NCBI GenBank assembly: GCA_018350325.1
Contig: JAEVLN010000004.1
Span: forward strand, 1,116,001 to 1,180,000
Direction: 5' to 3'
Origin: Globodera rostochiensis
Taxonomy: Eukaryota; Nematoda; Chromadorea; Rhabditida; Heteroderidae
Length of the DNA: 64,000 bases
Positions 34,995-47,804 of this stretch are shown here, piece by piece. A program made the position numbers and the translations under genes. Under the pieces are notes generated by a model. The model was given only the letters and a program-made list of their open reading frames with translations, made no database searches and was not told the DNA's origin. Position 1 is the first letter of the stretch. Every line of letters begins with the position of its first letter.

Positions 34995-37900
34995 TCAGCC
35001 AATTTCACGAAGCAACTGTTCGTATTGCCATTGTGCCACACGTCCAACGACCATTATACCCGCAGTGATGACTGTCTGAAAACGGATCAGTTTTAAATGA
35101 AAAGTTGCACTTTCTTTTTCCGCCACTCATTGTTAGGGAAACTATCAGAGTCATGCGATCCTTCCATTTGATCATCCAATCTGAACAGTCTTATCAAAAT
35201 TTGAGGTGAGATCAGTAGATCGTTTTGGTCCAGAGCACTTTGGATCAGTTGACTAAATACACCAGTACTCATTCAGCTCATTCAGTAAGCCCATCCACCC
35301 GCCCCACTCATTTGCCCTGTCGTTGCACCAACCACAGTGAGCGTGAACAGAAACAGAAACAGACGGTCCAAAATGGTGGCAATGAACTCCCATTCCAGTG
35401 AACATTGCCTTTTCACTTTCATTGAATTCACCTGCAAAATGGGTTGCGGGGGGATAATTTTCATAACTTTAAAACCGCGAAATATGAGGCCTAAAATTTC
35501 AGTAACCCGCCCCCCCCCCCCGCCAATACTCTTCTACCTCTGTGGACGCGCCGCTGAGCAAAAATGAGATTCGCCGTTTGCCTGCAGGGAATCCAGCTGT
35601 TTCCTGCTCTTCTGCAATATATTTTATTAATTTGTTTTCATTTTTTTGTATCAAAACTTTTTGGCGAAACGCCAAGTCCGCCAATTGCATTCTCCCAGTT
35701 GGTTGTTGCCACAGAACTCCGCCTTGAGCAGCTGCTCAGCACGTTCATCGGCAACGGCACAGCCGTTTCCCGTGGACTCAAATGTACCTTGAAGCACAAA
35801 TTTGTATAAAAAAAGTTTATTCACATCAGGATCAACAAAAAAGGATCGAATTAGATGGATATAACCAGGAAATTTCAGACTCTGAGGGCGGGCAACACAT
35901 GATCGATCAGAATTTCCTCGATCAAAAACATTGGTGCCAAGAAACAGATACTTAAAAATGGACCGATGGGTGGTGAGACGCCCGTCGGCTGGCGCGAATC
36001 CAATTATCGCGTGCGCGATCTTTTCCGTCATCCGTTGCCGAAGGTGTGCCAAAACCGTCGCCGTTGGGCTTTGCCGGTGGCGACAAAGCGATGTTGGGCA
36101 CTGGCGGCGATTGGGCGACAGCGCCGTTGTTGTTGTTGTCGTCGTCAGCGCCGCCGCCGGCAACGGCGTCTTATTGAAAATGTTTGTTGTTAGTGTTCCG
36201 TATCGAAAGAACGGAAAAGTGTTAAACGAAATTTCATTTTTTTAAATTCGTTTTTTACCACCGCTCTCCGGCGACATTTGTGGAAATGAAAAAAAACGCT
36301 GCGAACGCAATGAAATTTGGCCTTTGCCACCGTTGGTTAGTCGAGAAATTTTCCGTTTTTCATCAAAAGGCTTCTGAAAAATTTAACACAAAAATTTGTT
36401 GGCTTTCTTTTTTCAAAAAAGGACCTTTTTACGACTGGACATCCTTTCTTGCTTCTGTTTGAGCTGAACTTTACGTTTTCGTTCCACCGCTGCCAACGGA
36501 TGATCCTAATGATGCCAATTAGTAATCGGACAATCCATTAGAATGCTCAAGAGTCTCGAGTCTCGCTCGGGTCAAGTTTCTTTTTGTCAAATTTCGTTGG
36601 GGTATAGGTCAAGAACATTACGTTCAGCTCCTCCCAAAGTGCCAACAGAGGCGGCGGCACAGAAAGGCAAAGCCACTTGGCCAATTTGACGAAGAACAGG
36701 CAGCGCAGATGAAGCGCAGGCAGTTGGCCATATTGGCGCCGACTTTGCACCGAAAGGATCACACTGGTCAAGAAAGTGCCGATGGAAATGATCTTGACAA
36801 GAAACAAAGAAATGAGGGGACGTAAGAATCGTTTTTTTTTGACAAGAAATTTTGAGAAAAAAATTATAAGAGAAATGAAATTGCCAACAATTAAATTTGT
36901 GATATGGAAATATTAAATTAGGACGGAACCGGAGCCAGGACTTAAAATTTTGGTCCCGTTTTTTTGACGGGAATTTTGTTGGTCTCGTGCCACATACAAT
37001 GATAATGGACAGGTAGAACCAAGCTAAAAATAAAGTGTTTTAATTTAATTTATTATCTTAAAAATATTTTAAACCATTCCCACCGATTAAAGGCACAAAT
37101 TCGCTGGTGGTTGGCATCTGATCGCTTACCTATAAAATTATGTTAAATTCAATTTCTTATTACATAGCTTAGCTTATTACCATCAACATTAGAATGCTCA
37201 TAGCCAGCAGCTAAAGACTCAAATTTAAAATTAAGAAAAAATAAATTAAATTTTACGCCGCCCACCGTTGTAATGCCAAGGTTTATTTTTTCGGTGCGGT
37301 CATCGGCTGTTGAGGCGGGCGTGAAGAATCCAGTAATGGCCACCAAAGTTATTATTGAGGTCGGAATAATCTGCCAACAAAAATTTTTGAGGTTTTCAAA
37401 TTTGGATGGCGGCGGGTGGTAACATTAAAATTCAAAAAAACATTTAACAAATTAAAACATTTAACAAATTTTTACCAAATTGATGACATAATAAAGCGGC
37501 TTTCGCCGGAGCACAATTGAAGCTCTGAAAATTGTGGAATCCAAAAAAACTGCAAAAATGCAATAAAACAAAATTCACTCGAGAATAACCCATGGTTCAG
37601 GACAGCAGGCGTATTTGTACTGAAATATTTAAATAGGCGTACTTAATTAATTTTATTGAATTTCAAAACCCGACCCCGGGGGGTTATGGGACATAAAAAC
37701 CTTTTTAATTTTTATTTTTACCCCCTGCTGGTCCGTCCCAGTTTTTTTTGTTCAAAATTCCCCCACATCATTTTCATCGTTCATAAATAATTTTGTAAAA
37801 ATGCCATCCCCTCCCCCACATTTACCTCGTGCCGAAAAATGCGGAAGCTTGCCACGTCCCATTCCTTCGAATTTAATTCTTTTTCTTTTTAAAATAAATT

Positions 37901-39376
37901 GACTATAACAATTTACTGACCTCGTTGGGAATGTAGGAGGCCAAATTGACCTGTTCATCGGCGTAGTAATCCAACGCCGACTTTGAGTTGGTCCACGACG
38001 AAATTGTCAGCGTGCAATTCTGCGTGTGTTGGAGGAATTTGAATTTTGAATAAAAATAAAAATAATTCGGACTTTTTATAAGGGAAAAACAAAAAGCCCC
38101 CCCCCCCCCGAGTAAAGGATAAAAAAAGTCAGGATTTCTCTTTTTTTAATTTTATTTTAATCATATTTTTGAAACAATATAATACGAAAATTGGGGGCGG
38201 GGATAAATGTAAGCGATGAAATAATAAACGCAATAATTAGGGTAATTAATTAATTACCTGCTGGTCGTAAGGAAAATACCTTAAAATAATAAATAAATTA
38301 AATATTATTTATTGTATTATATTTAATAAATTTAATTTTTCACAATAATGCCAACCTTATATTCAACCGACAGGTCACCTAAATAGTACAATTCAAATAC
38401 CTCAGCCATTTGATTTAAAACGAATGTTTTGCTTTTCCCCCGCGGCACTGACCGTGTAAATGGCCGGGTACAGAAATGACATTGTTGCCCCCTGACGACT
38501 GTCCCAAAACAGTGAGTCGGCACGGATGTTCATGTACCGCTCCGTCTCGTCGGCGTTCATCACCACCGAGTTGTACACATAAGTGTCCGGAATCCACAAC
38601 ACTTCATGCGGCAAAATTGTGCTGTTGATCATGTCATATTCTCTGCAAATTTTAATGGATTTTGAAGAGCCTTTTAACGCCATCCACAGCATCAGCAACC
38701 TGGGATCCCAGTGCAGCATTTCGTCATGCCATTTTTGGATCATCCACACGTTCATTTTGATGTTTTGTGCCGGCTCATTGACTTCAATGATTTGGTAAAG
38801 GCTCATCGAAATGTGCACCTTCAACGGCTTGGCGTGATCAATAATTGGTCGAACGCGAACATCGTAACGTCCGGGCGCCAAAATGTCTCTGAATTTGCAT
38901 GCATTTCATAAAAATTATTCAAAATTTAATTGAATGGACCTCGTCAACCGCATTAACGGCACGTCGGTGATGGTGAACGTGTTGAACATGTCGGGAGTTG
39001 GTCGCCGGTGCAGTTTGGTCACGCTGCTGGTGCTGCCTGCCGTGTACACAAACTCTGGCCCTTCCGTATAGCTGAGCATGTCCATCGATGCGCGCCGTGT
39101 GACATTGTGGCCAAATGCCTTAAATATGAGTAAAAATTCAAAAAATTTATGGTCTTAAGTAAAACTTTACTCCAAATGGCCTTCTCCGTTGACTTTCACT
39201 TATGTTGCTGCGTGCACTGCTCGAATTTGTTGTGGAATTTAAGGCATCAAGCAAAGGTTGTCCGGTTGTGCCTGCGCTCGAGGGGCTCAAAAATAGAAAA
39301 TTTAAAAATTCCTACCAGAATTTTTTAAGTTGAAAACAGCCAAAACGATGAGCAAAAAAATGAGGCGTTTTGTCAT
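34995..39376 (-). CDS. DEG-3-like nicotinic acetylcholine receptor alpha subunit
   Basis: This is a pentameric ligand-gated cation channel subunit of the DEG-3 group. Signal peptide MTKRLIFLLIVLAVFNLKNS starts at 39376. The ligand-binding domain includes KWHDEMLHWDPR and ILPHEVLWIPDTYVYNS (38640-38540). The Cys-loop has YFPYDQQ then CTLTISSW, and loop C reads YKYACCPEPW (about 37600), whose YxCC marks an alpha-type subunit. TM1 is PLYYVINL joined to IIPTSIITLVAITGFF. TM2 follows DDRTEKINLGITT (about 37300) with LAMSILMLMVSDQMPTTSEF. TM3 is AWFYLSIIIVCGTFLTSVIL. The variable loop (36700-35650) is unresolved. TM4 is EWEFIATILDRLFLFLFTL, joined to a last exon ending IG and a stop at 34995-34997. 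It starts 198 bp after the stop of the DES-2-like gene on the same strand, suggesting an operon. Loop exons are approximate. Confidence 0.85.
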
Positions 39377-39573
39377 ATTCTGGAGAGATTATATTTAAAA
39401 ATTGACAAAACGCATAAATAATTGGCAAATGCTTAATAACTTCTCAGAAGAAATTTTTAAAGAATTTATAGTCAATATTTATAACAAGCAAAAGCCAAAT
39501 AAATTAAATTAAGTAAAATTAAAATCCAAAAAATCGAGATTATATGCCACATAATAAGCGCCAAAACCAGAGT
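39377..39573 (-). promoter_or_regulatory. short intercistronic spacer between two receptor genes
   Basis: These 197 bp separate the stop of the DES-2-like gene from the ATG of the DEG-3-like gene. The spacer is AT-rich and would have to hold a 3' end signal and a trans-splice acceptor if the pair is one operon. It has no room for an ordinary long promoter. Confidence 0.45.
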
Positions 39574-42500
39574 TCAAAAACGGTTGACAAATGTGTAATT
39601 ATTGAATGCCCGTGCCGGATGTGCCCAGTGCCAATAACCTAAAAATTGAACTGAATCAATTTAATTTTATAAAATATATTTCAGTCCGATGATTTTTGAA
39701 AGTATTCTCTCGATTGGATCGAAACTTTTTGGCAGAACATGATCAGATTGGAATCTGATCACGAAAACATTGATCAGAAATTGACACAATCATTGCTCAC
39801 CGAGCAAATTGATGCCAATGGAGAGGAAGAAGAACATTATGACGAACACGATGAAGCAACATCGCTCCACAATTGTGGCCAACCACTCGAACTCCTTCAC
39901 CGCCAGCTGACGGCTCAAACGCAAATTTTCTAAACAAAACCAAAAAGTTTTTTTGAAATTCCACCGCCCCCCCCCCCCAAATTGTAGCGAGGCACCGTTG
40001 AACAGTCCAACGGCATTGCGCAGTTCGTTTTGCGGTGCTCGTCCGCTCGGGCTCACCAGTCCACTGGCCTAAATTAGTCTCCGCCTACTCAATAAGCACA
40101 GCCCGCCCCCACTTGGCTTGTCTCCTCGCTGCCGTCATCAGCGCTGATCATCGCCAAACTGAACGGCATTAACACGGCGGTGGAGGAATGCTGCTGTTGC
40201 TTGAATGCGCTTGGACGCGACGGTGCCGCCGCCTGCGGGGATGGCATGGCACTGCTCCGTGCCGATGAAAAACCCGCCGCAGCCGGCACCGTCGACGCGT
40301 CCACTCCGTCGGCTGCGGCACAACTGCTGCGTCGGCGCATTGAAGCTTCATCTACACAATGAGCGGGCTCAGAAAATGTCTATCATTGGACATGGTCTGA
40401 ACACTACTGATTCAGATCACATTATCCAGCCGACAGAACCGGATCAAATGGATAACCAGGGATCTAACCAGATACCGGGACATTTTTGTATCCGAAATTC
40501 CGAACTTTTTTTGGTATCCGGTTACATCCCTGATTCAGACCGGAATTGTGCATTTTTGAAAGAATATCACACATTTTTCCACGCCTCCACCCGCCGCAAC
40601 AATTAGGGGCTCCGTCGACTTGTCCGTCGGAATTGTGCCACCGCAATTGGTCGTCACATGCGACGCGGCTGCTCTGCGCCCGCGCAGCATTTGGACGAAG
40701 GAGCGTTTTTTTGGTGGCGGCACCGGCGGCGGTGCCGTCGTTGCGCCTGCGCCGCCGTCGTCCGTCTGCTGACGGTTGGCCAGCCGTGTGGCCAACTTTG
40801 CCGCCCGTCGATAAGTGGCGGACGGAGGCGGCGCTAGCGCATGCTCACGCGTGCCCTTGCGCAAATGGAGTGGCACTGACAGGGAGAAATAAAAATGGGG
40901 GGAAAAATCGAAATTTTTTTGTTAAGAATTTTTGCCATTTTTTTTGTTGCCAAATGTTTGGTTTTTCAAGCAAAATCGCACTGTTGAGGGCCGTATCAAT
41001 AACCGCAAAGGTAATAAGGTGCTGTGCCGGTAACCGTATTAGAACAACCCGAGCCCGGGGGGGCGACGGAAGGTTACCCGGGTAACCGAACCCGGATAAG
41101 TTTAGTAACTCAATCTTTAAAAACGCCCCCGGAGGGGGGAGGGGATAAAAACAAAATCCAAAGATAAAAAGGCCTTCCGTTTCAGGCATTAAAAGGCAAC
41201 GGAGTATAAAAATAGAACAAAAGTGTCGCATTTCGTTTTGTTTTCAATTCATTACGCTTGCAATGCTGGCGGCCAAAGTCAATTGTTATAACGTTAACCC
41301 GAAAATGGAAAGTTTGGCATTCGCCAAAAATGGACAACCAAATTTCTTAGAAAGTGCCAACTATTTACATTCGGTGTAGGAGATGGCACAAAATATTCTG
41401 GCAATTCGTACTGCCCGCTTCGTAAGGCGCTCGCCGAGACGGCCTCTGAACTTTATTTAGTGTTTTTTAAATTGATTTTTCTTTGTTTATTTACTTTAAA
41501 TTTCTTATTTAACTATTTTTAATGGGTTTCATTTATTTAATTGGAATAAATCATTTTAAAATTATATTATTAACACCAATATAATTAATTTAAAATTATT
41601 CCTTTAACAAAGTAAAAATACCTTAATAAAAATTATTTTGATTAAATGCGCAATATAAAAAGATTTGTTGTCACCGTTTTTGCACCGCTATGACCACGGA
41701 AGAAGCAAGCGTGCCCAAACTGATCACGCCGATCATGCCCAAAATGAACCTTTTTTAATGTTTAACAATTTTGTTTATTTCCCATTTTTCGATTAAAAAC
41801 CATCCGATCAGCGGGATGAAAGTCGACGTCGTCGGCATTTGATCGCTGACCTAAGCAAAAGGCAAATGGGCGATCATTCCCTCAGGGGCAATTTGTTGTT
41901 ATTTTACCATTAGCATCAAAATGCTCATTGAAAGTAATGTGGTGATTCCCAACGACACTTTTTCTTCGCGCATTCCGCTTGCGGAAGATGTGCTTAAATG
42001 ACATAATTAAATAATCAATTTAAATAAATTTTAAACAAAAATTACGTGAAAAATCCAACGATGGCAATCAAAGTGATAATAGCGGTGGGAATGATCAAAT
42101 TGATCAAATAGAACAACGGCTTTCGACGAAGGTACAGCTTTAATTAAAATTTTGGGAAATTTATGCAAATTTTTTTTTTGCAAAAAAATTAAATTGTCAC
42201 CCACCGTCAGCTTCAACAACGTGTATTTGTTGGGGCAACACGAATATTTGACCTCCTCCCGACGCATCGTCGACTTCAACAAGTACCTGCACAAAAACGG
42301 TGAATTTGTGCAATTTTCCAAAAACAAATTAATAAAATTTATTTTAATAAAAAAATTAATTTTCAAATCATTGTGTTACCATCCTTCATTCTCCAAATAA
42401 TTTGAAGTGCCAATTGCGTCCGAATAGGGCACATAATCGATGCCTTGGAATTTTTATTTTAGGAAAATAAATAAAAATTTGTTATAAATAAACAATTTTT

Positions 42501-43778
42501 ACATTATTATTATTACCCTTATTGTCGTATGTCCACGAAGAAAATGTCATTGTACACTCCTGCAGATCATACGGGAAGTAACGCAAGTTCAGCAAGCACG
42601 AGAACTTGTAGATGGTCGGGTAAAGCATCTCCACCAGCACGGCCTTTTCAATTAAATTTTGTAATATTTGCAACAAAAAAAAATTTGTGTTGTAACTTTT
42701 CTGCTCATATTTGTTGTTAATTTGGCATTCAAAAGACGACGCGAATCGTCGTCCTTCATCACCAACGAATTGTACAGTGTCGTGTCCGGCAGCCAGATAC
42801 TGTAATTGTTTGTGTGTACTGTAGAGATTAACATTATTTTTGTAATAATTTTGGCTTAAAATTGTTCAACCAATCATAGGGCAGCCGAAGTTCGCTGATG
42901 TTGGCATAATCCGTCGGGTTCCAGTACAGAAATTCGTCGTGCCATCGCTCAATGATCCTTCAGGGCAAAAACAAAACAAAAAATGTTTTGGGTGTTTAAA
43001 CAAAATGCCCAAAAAAAAGTTTGCCCACCAGGCGTTAAGCAAAAGGTACTGCTGCGGCTCATTCTTGAATTATATAATTTTTATTAAAGGCCTCGGAACG
43101 CGAAGCTTTGAGGCGCCCGGGGGCATTTTAAAATGCAACCAATGGCCTCTTTTATGGTAATATTATTACTGTAGGAAGGAGTACCGTAAGCATACACTTA
43201 CCAACTCCAATATTTGGTAGAGATCCATGGAAAATGTGACATTTACTGGCTGAAAATGGAAGCAAAAATTTATTTGAATCTTTCAAAAAATTAAGCCAAT
43301 TTTTGTTGGAGCATCAAACATTTTATTTTGCCCTCAAATGATGCAATTTGCGTGATAAAATGACCAATTTTTGCCCGGGAAATTTGTTATTTCGTGACAT
43401 TTTGGCCCAAAAAAAAAGTCGGCGGTTAATGTGAAATTTAAGTATCCAAAAATTTGGCCAAAAGTCATGTAAAACGCTCTGAATTGCTACGCTTGGGGGG
43501 AGTGTCACCAAAAATTGTCTCGACCCAAAAATTCCAGTGACAAAATTAAAAAAATAAAATAATAATTGTTAATCAAAGTAATCAAAATCAGACAATGACA
43601 CTCTAACCCTAATGTTGTCCCAGGTCGGCTTGGCCTTCCGGTCGTAGTTCTCCAGCAAGTCCTGGATCAGCTTCATCTGTGTGCTTGCCACCGATTCGGT
43701 GCCCAGCACAAGCGCACAAAGCAAAGGGAGCAGAAAAACTGTAAATTTTAACAAATTTTTGTTTTTTTTATAATTCAT
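39574..43778 (-). CDS. DES-2-like nicotinic acetylcholine receptor alpha subunit
   Basis: Channel partner of the gene that follows it. The signal peptide exon starts at 43778 (NLLKFTVFLLPLLCALVLG) and continues LIQDLLENYDRKAKPTWDN. Next come PVNVTFSMDLYQILEL (43250-43200), WHDEFLYWNPTDYANISELR (about 42950), YSIWLPDTTLYNSLVM, and a full 15-residue Cys-loop CLLNLRYFPYDLQEC (about 42590). Loop C is VKYSCCPNKY (about 42250), alpha type. TM1 is RKPLFYLINLIIPTAIITLI then AIVGFF. TM2 is EEKVSLGITTLLSMSILMLM. Then VSDQMPTTSTFIPLIGWF and TM3 GMIGVISLGTLASSVVIAVQ. A Pro/Ala-rich intracellular loop covers about 40.9-40.1 kb. TM4 is ECW-like EWLATIVERCCFIVFVIMFF ending in GINLLG, joined in phase (donor in ggtgagc near 39800) to a last exon, YWHWAHPARAFNNYT, stop at 39574-39576. 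The assignment as DES-2 rests on gene order. Confidence 0.82.
40457..40532. repeat. mini-element with 20-bp inverted ends
   Basis: The left end cagggatctaaccagatacc and the complement of the right end, cagggatgtaaccggatacc, match at 18 of 20 positions, with atccg/cggat words between. It lies in a large intron/loop region of the DES-2-like gene and has a diverged counterpart in the duplicated block near 61309. Confidence 0.65.
41023..41100. repeat. mini-element with ggtaacc/cccgggt words
   Basis: A cluster of ccggtaaccg, ggttacccgggtaaccg and aacccggat words with a G run inside the DES-2-like gene, present also in the copy at about 61875-61955. Edges are not sharp. Confidence 0.4.
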
Positions 43779-44299
43779 TTTTATTGATAAATTTGAAAAT
43801 TGTCAAAATAAATTCAAAATGATTTAAAAAGCGAATTAATTCCATTTTCTTACTGTATATTTTGTGCAGACCGAACATTGTGCCCATTTTCGCGCAAAGA
43901 ACAAATAAAAAATGGAAATTATGCGCGAGAATAGAAATAATTGGGCGGGACGAATGGCACGGCACACTTTTTGCCCAACTTTCTTTTTGGCACTTAATTA
44001 ACGGCGCTGGAAGAACAGAGACAGAGAGAGGGGGCGAAATAGCGCACAAAAGTCGGAGGACGAGAGATGCCCGGAGGGCGGGAAATAGCGCATGGCGTCC
44101 GTGCGGCGAGACAAATGGAGAAAAAATGGGGGCAAACAGCGCCAGGCAATTGCGGACAAACACAAAAAAGCTAAAATTCGGAATTATGGCCTAATCGAGG
44201 CGCAATTAAGCCAACTTATTTAATTTCATTTACTCATAACGTTACGCCAAAATTATGCCCCAAGCGCTTTTGAATTTTTAATTAGTGGCGTCACCGTCG

Positions 44300-44357
44300 C
44301 TCACCCCGCCCGCCCACCCGCCTGCCCGCCCGCCCGCCCGCCCGCCCGCCCGCCCAC
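44300..44357. repeat. cgcc tetranucleotide array
   Basis: About 14 imperfect repeats of ccgc/cgcc, upstream of the DES-2-like gene. It is GC-rich within an otherwise AT-rich region. Confidence 0.8.
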
Positions 44358-44511
44358 CGCCGAAAGTTGCCGCTTTTCTGGCCGAAACAAAAAGCAAAAA
44401 AATTTTGGTGTCCGCCGATTGACAGAAAGTTCTTTATTTATCAAAATTTAATTGAAGCGAGTTACCTTTTTAATAACAAGTTGGGGGCGGTAGGGGGCAA
44501 ATTAACGAAAG

Positions 44512-44625
44512 TCCAGCCCGGGGCTGGGCCCAACTTGGAAGCTTCGAACTTTGAACAAAAATTGACCTTTGAATCCGAGCTTTAGCTTCGAGTAGTGAGC
44601 CCCAAGCTTTGGTCCGGACTCTGGC
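44512..44625. repeat. mini-element built on aagctt/cgagct words
   Basis: Words aagcttcgaa, ccgagctttagcttcgag and ccaagctttgg lie between gtccagcccggggctgg and the right edge ggtccggactctgg. That edge is close to the gtccgggctcta edge seen in other elements. Confidence 0.45.
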
Positions 44626-47600
44626 AAATTTTGTTGGGCCCGGTATTCGGATTATTTCTGATCCGCCGGTTACGCCTCCGGCGGTATATTTGAGAGTCTT
44701 TTGGTATGAACGGAATGGAAGAACATAACATAGGTAGCTGGCACATATGCAACTTAACAAGCGCATTGGCCACTTTTATTATGGCCGAGCCCATAAAATC
44801 GACCCAAAAAGTGGCAAAAGCAAAAACCTGCAAAAAAGCGTCACAAGAAATGGTTGGGTCGGAGGACTATTCTCATTATTTGTGCATTTGTAAATGGTTT
44901 CCGAAAATTGAGCAAAAATATAGAGGGAGCCAACGCAAATTTGACGAAAAAATGAATGGATTTTTGGGGGGAGGGGCTCAGAAGTTTTTTGTTAACGCTG
45001 TAAAACTTTTTAAAAAGCCTCATCAATGCATAAATACTAAAACAAATGAAATCATAACAAAGTGCCATACTTTAAATTTAAAGAACAAATGGGCATTATT
45101 ATAAAATGAAAAGCCGGGAATTTGGTCCCGAGAATCCCGGTTTCGGGATTTATGTGCACCTCTCTCAAAAGGCTTCGTCAAGATGTTTTCCACTCAGAAT
45201 TTTGGCACTTTAAGGTGCAAAAGTGCCGGGGGTTGGAGGGAGTGCCTCGGGGGGTGGTGCCATTTGCTCAAAGGCAATTGGATGGAATGGCATGGAATTT
45301 ATGTGACTGTGCGGGCACATTCAGTGGGGGGGGGGGGAGGGAGCCAAGGACAAAACTCCGTCCAGCTGTGATTTGTCAACGAAAAACACAATTGTCCTCT
45401 GTTCTCAATTTGAAATGGAGTGAGGCCAAAAAAAGGCCGTCCAAAAATTTCTGTTAAATAAAATTTCCATTTGATAAATTAATTTTGAGCGATGCCCCCA
45501 AATCCGGCTAGTCCAGCCGGCCGGATACTGGGAATTGATTTATAAATACAAAATTTGTGTAATTATTTTAATTTTCTGGCCAACAATTTTGTGCCAGAAT
45601 TATCGTAAATTCTTTGACCTTCGGCGGCCCATTCATTGTGTGGGGCCAAATGTAGGCCCAAAAATATAATTGCTTCCGCTCAAAGGTTAAATTTGGCTAT
45701 AATTTGTTTGGTAGGCTGTAGAAAAAGGCGAGAAAAATTTGTGAAACTTTATTTAATGTCTCTGAATGTCAAATTTTATTCAAAAATTGAATTTTCATTC
45801 ATTGAGAGAATTAAATATTAAATTATTAAATCGCATAAATATGCAATTTCAAATTGAGGACACATTGGAGCAATGTGCTCAGAAAAATTGGTTTTTTATC
45901 CAATTTTCCTTTTGTCCAAATTAAAATTGAACAAAAGTTCGCTGAAGAATTTATATCATTAGTTTTTTAAGTGCCCGAGGGAATTTTCAGGGGTCGAGAC
46001 CCCCAGACCCCCCCCCCCGGATTTTAAGGTCCATTTGTTTTAGAGGCACTTCCAGAAATTGAGTTTTGTCGTGCCCCGCGGGGGGGGGGCAAATTTGGAG
46101 CCGGATGAATAAATATATATTTACACTCTCATAAATTTGGCTATTCTGTTCCGCCATATTATGCGGTGAATTTGAGTTCTAAATTTTAAAATTTTTTAAA
46201 ACATAAAAATTAAGGAAAACCCCCAAAATTTAAACTAACTTTTGGACGAATGGAAGTGAATTTTGGCATGCCCAAAAGGACAGATGCAAAACATAGCCTG
46301 GGGGGAGGACAAAATAATCGCCTCCCTCTCGGGAACAAAACATCAAAAATTGAATATTCATTAAATTCTTTTTGTGCGGCAAATGGTGTGGGAAAAGTGA
46401 GAAAATTGTGCATTTTTAAATTCGCAGAATTTCCACAAACTGCTTGCTGCCACTGGAAACTTTACGACAAAAATCAAAAAGAGAAAATTCAAGCGTTTTT
46501 GTTAGGAAAAAAATTTCGGGGATTTTTGTAATGGAAAAGTTAAAATGCAATTAGAAAAAAGTCGCAACAAAAATATTATTAATTTTCTTTTACATATTTA
46601 TATTTATTTTTGAGTTCCTACGCGAAAAGGGATTATTTCCTCCAGTGCAGCGCCTCGGGTGCAAAAGAAAGTGTGCCCTTCGGCGGTCGGAATTAGGCCG
46701 GACGGGGGAAGGGAATGAGGGCGAGTTAGTTGCTGCTGGTGGAGGCCGTCGTGTTCAGCCAGCCCCCCCCCCCCAAAATTTAAAAACGACTTTTATTTCC
46801 TCAAAAAGTTGCATTTTTTAGCAGCAAAAATTGGAAACAAATCCAAAAAAAAGGGCAAATTTTGTATCCGATTAAAAGGTGTTCGTTCCATCTCCTATCT
46901 GGACAGATTCAAAAAATGTTCAGCCAGAAATATCCAAACATTTTAATACATTTTTTTCCCATGGTCCGGAATAGAAAAGAAAGAGTTTGTCCATACACAA
47001 ATCACAACCAATTCCCGATGGATCGAGATAAAAGAAAGAAAGACGAAGGCAAAAGTAATCTCATGGAGGCAAATGTTGGGCGGAAGAACTGGCAAACCCC
47101 CAATTCCTCTTTCTTTTTTTCTTTTTTTGCTTTTTGGACCGATCAACAGCCAATCAATTCAACTTGTGGACAACGATGGGATGATCCCCCCCCCCCCGTC
47201 AAATATTTATGGCAGCTTGGGAGAACAGATTTTTTTGCCGGATTTTAGCGAACAACTTCATCAAAAAGCAACAACAAATTGATGCTGGAATGAATGAATG
47301 AATAAATAAATGAATGTTTTTGAGAAATAAATTATTTGCCGCCATCGCTTCCCCCGTTTTCCGAGCTGTTCAACGCCAAAATTTGACGATGATGTTCATC
47401 TTCGGCTGTTGCCGTTGTGTAGCCATCAGTTTTGGCATTGTTGGCGGGATGCACTGAGGCCATTGCTGGCCTTTTGTGAAGGCTTAAAGAATGCAGAAAT
47501 TTGATCCACTTTTTAAGTGGCTTGTTGTCCATATTAAGCATAATTGAATCACATTTTGGTCCATGGTTGGGAATGATCCTGATCTTCTGATAAAAGAAGA

Positions 47601-47691
47601 TCAAGGTCGTCATTCATTGATCGGATCAAGACATCAATGGCCGGATCAGGAAAATGTATAATTCACTGATGGGCTCTGATCATGATCTGGA

Positions 47692-47804
47692 CTAGGGTTG
47701 TCGGTTCCAAACCAAACCGTAGAACCGGCATTTTTTTGATTTGGTTCTTCGGTTTGGGTCGGGTACCCAACGATCAGAACCTTCCCAAGAACCGACGACC
47801 CTAA
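47692..47804. repeat. mini-element with tagggttgtcggttcc inverted ends
   Basis: The left end tagggttgtcggttccaa matches the complement of the right end, tagggtcgtcggttcttg, at 15 of 18 positions. The inside is built from ggttc/gaacc and ggtttgg words. The left edge resembles the element at 4601. Confidence 0.65.

Larger units (their letters stand above)
39343..43158. repeat. 3.8-kb duplicated block, copy 1
   Basis: From gatgagcaaaaaaatgaggc to aatggcctcttttatg this block is repeated in the same orientation at 60156-63993 with only scattered differences, introns included. It spans from the first exon of the DEG-3-like gene to the middle of the DES-2-like gene. Confidence 0.95.

Noticed and set aside
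36547..36580. A fragment with gagtctcgagtctcgctcgg resembling the ctcgag mini-element
   Set aside because: Only a short piece inside the DEG-3-like gene region; it has no edges, so it was not listed as an element.
47332..47613. Minus-strand frame ending in a Ser/Asn/Gly-rich tail
   Set aside because: It might be a last exon but no upstream exon or family could be found; support is too thin to annotate as a gene.
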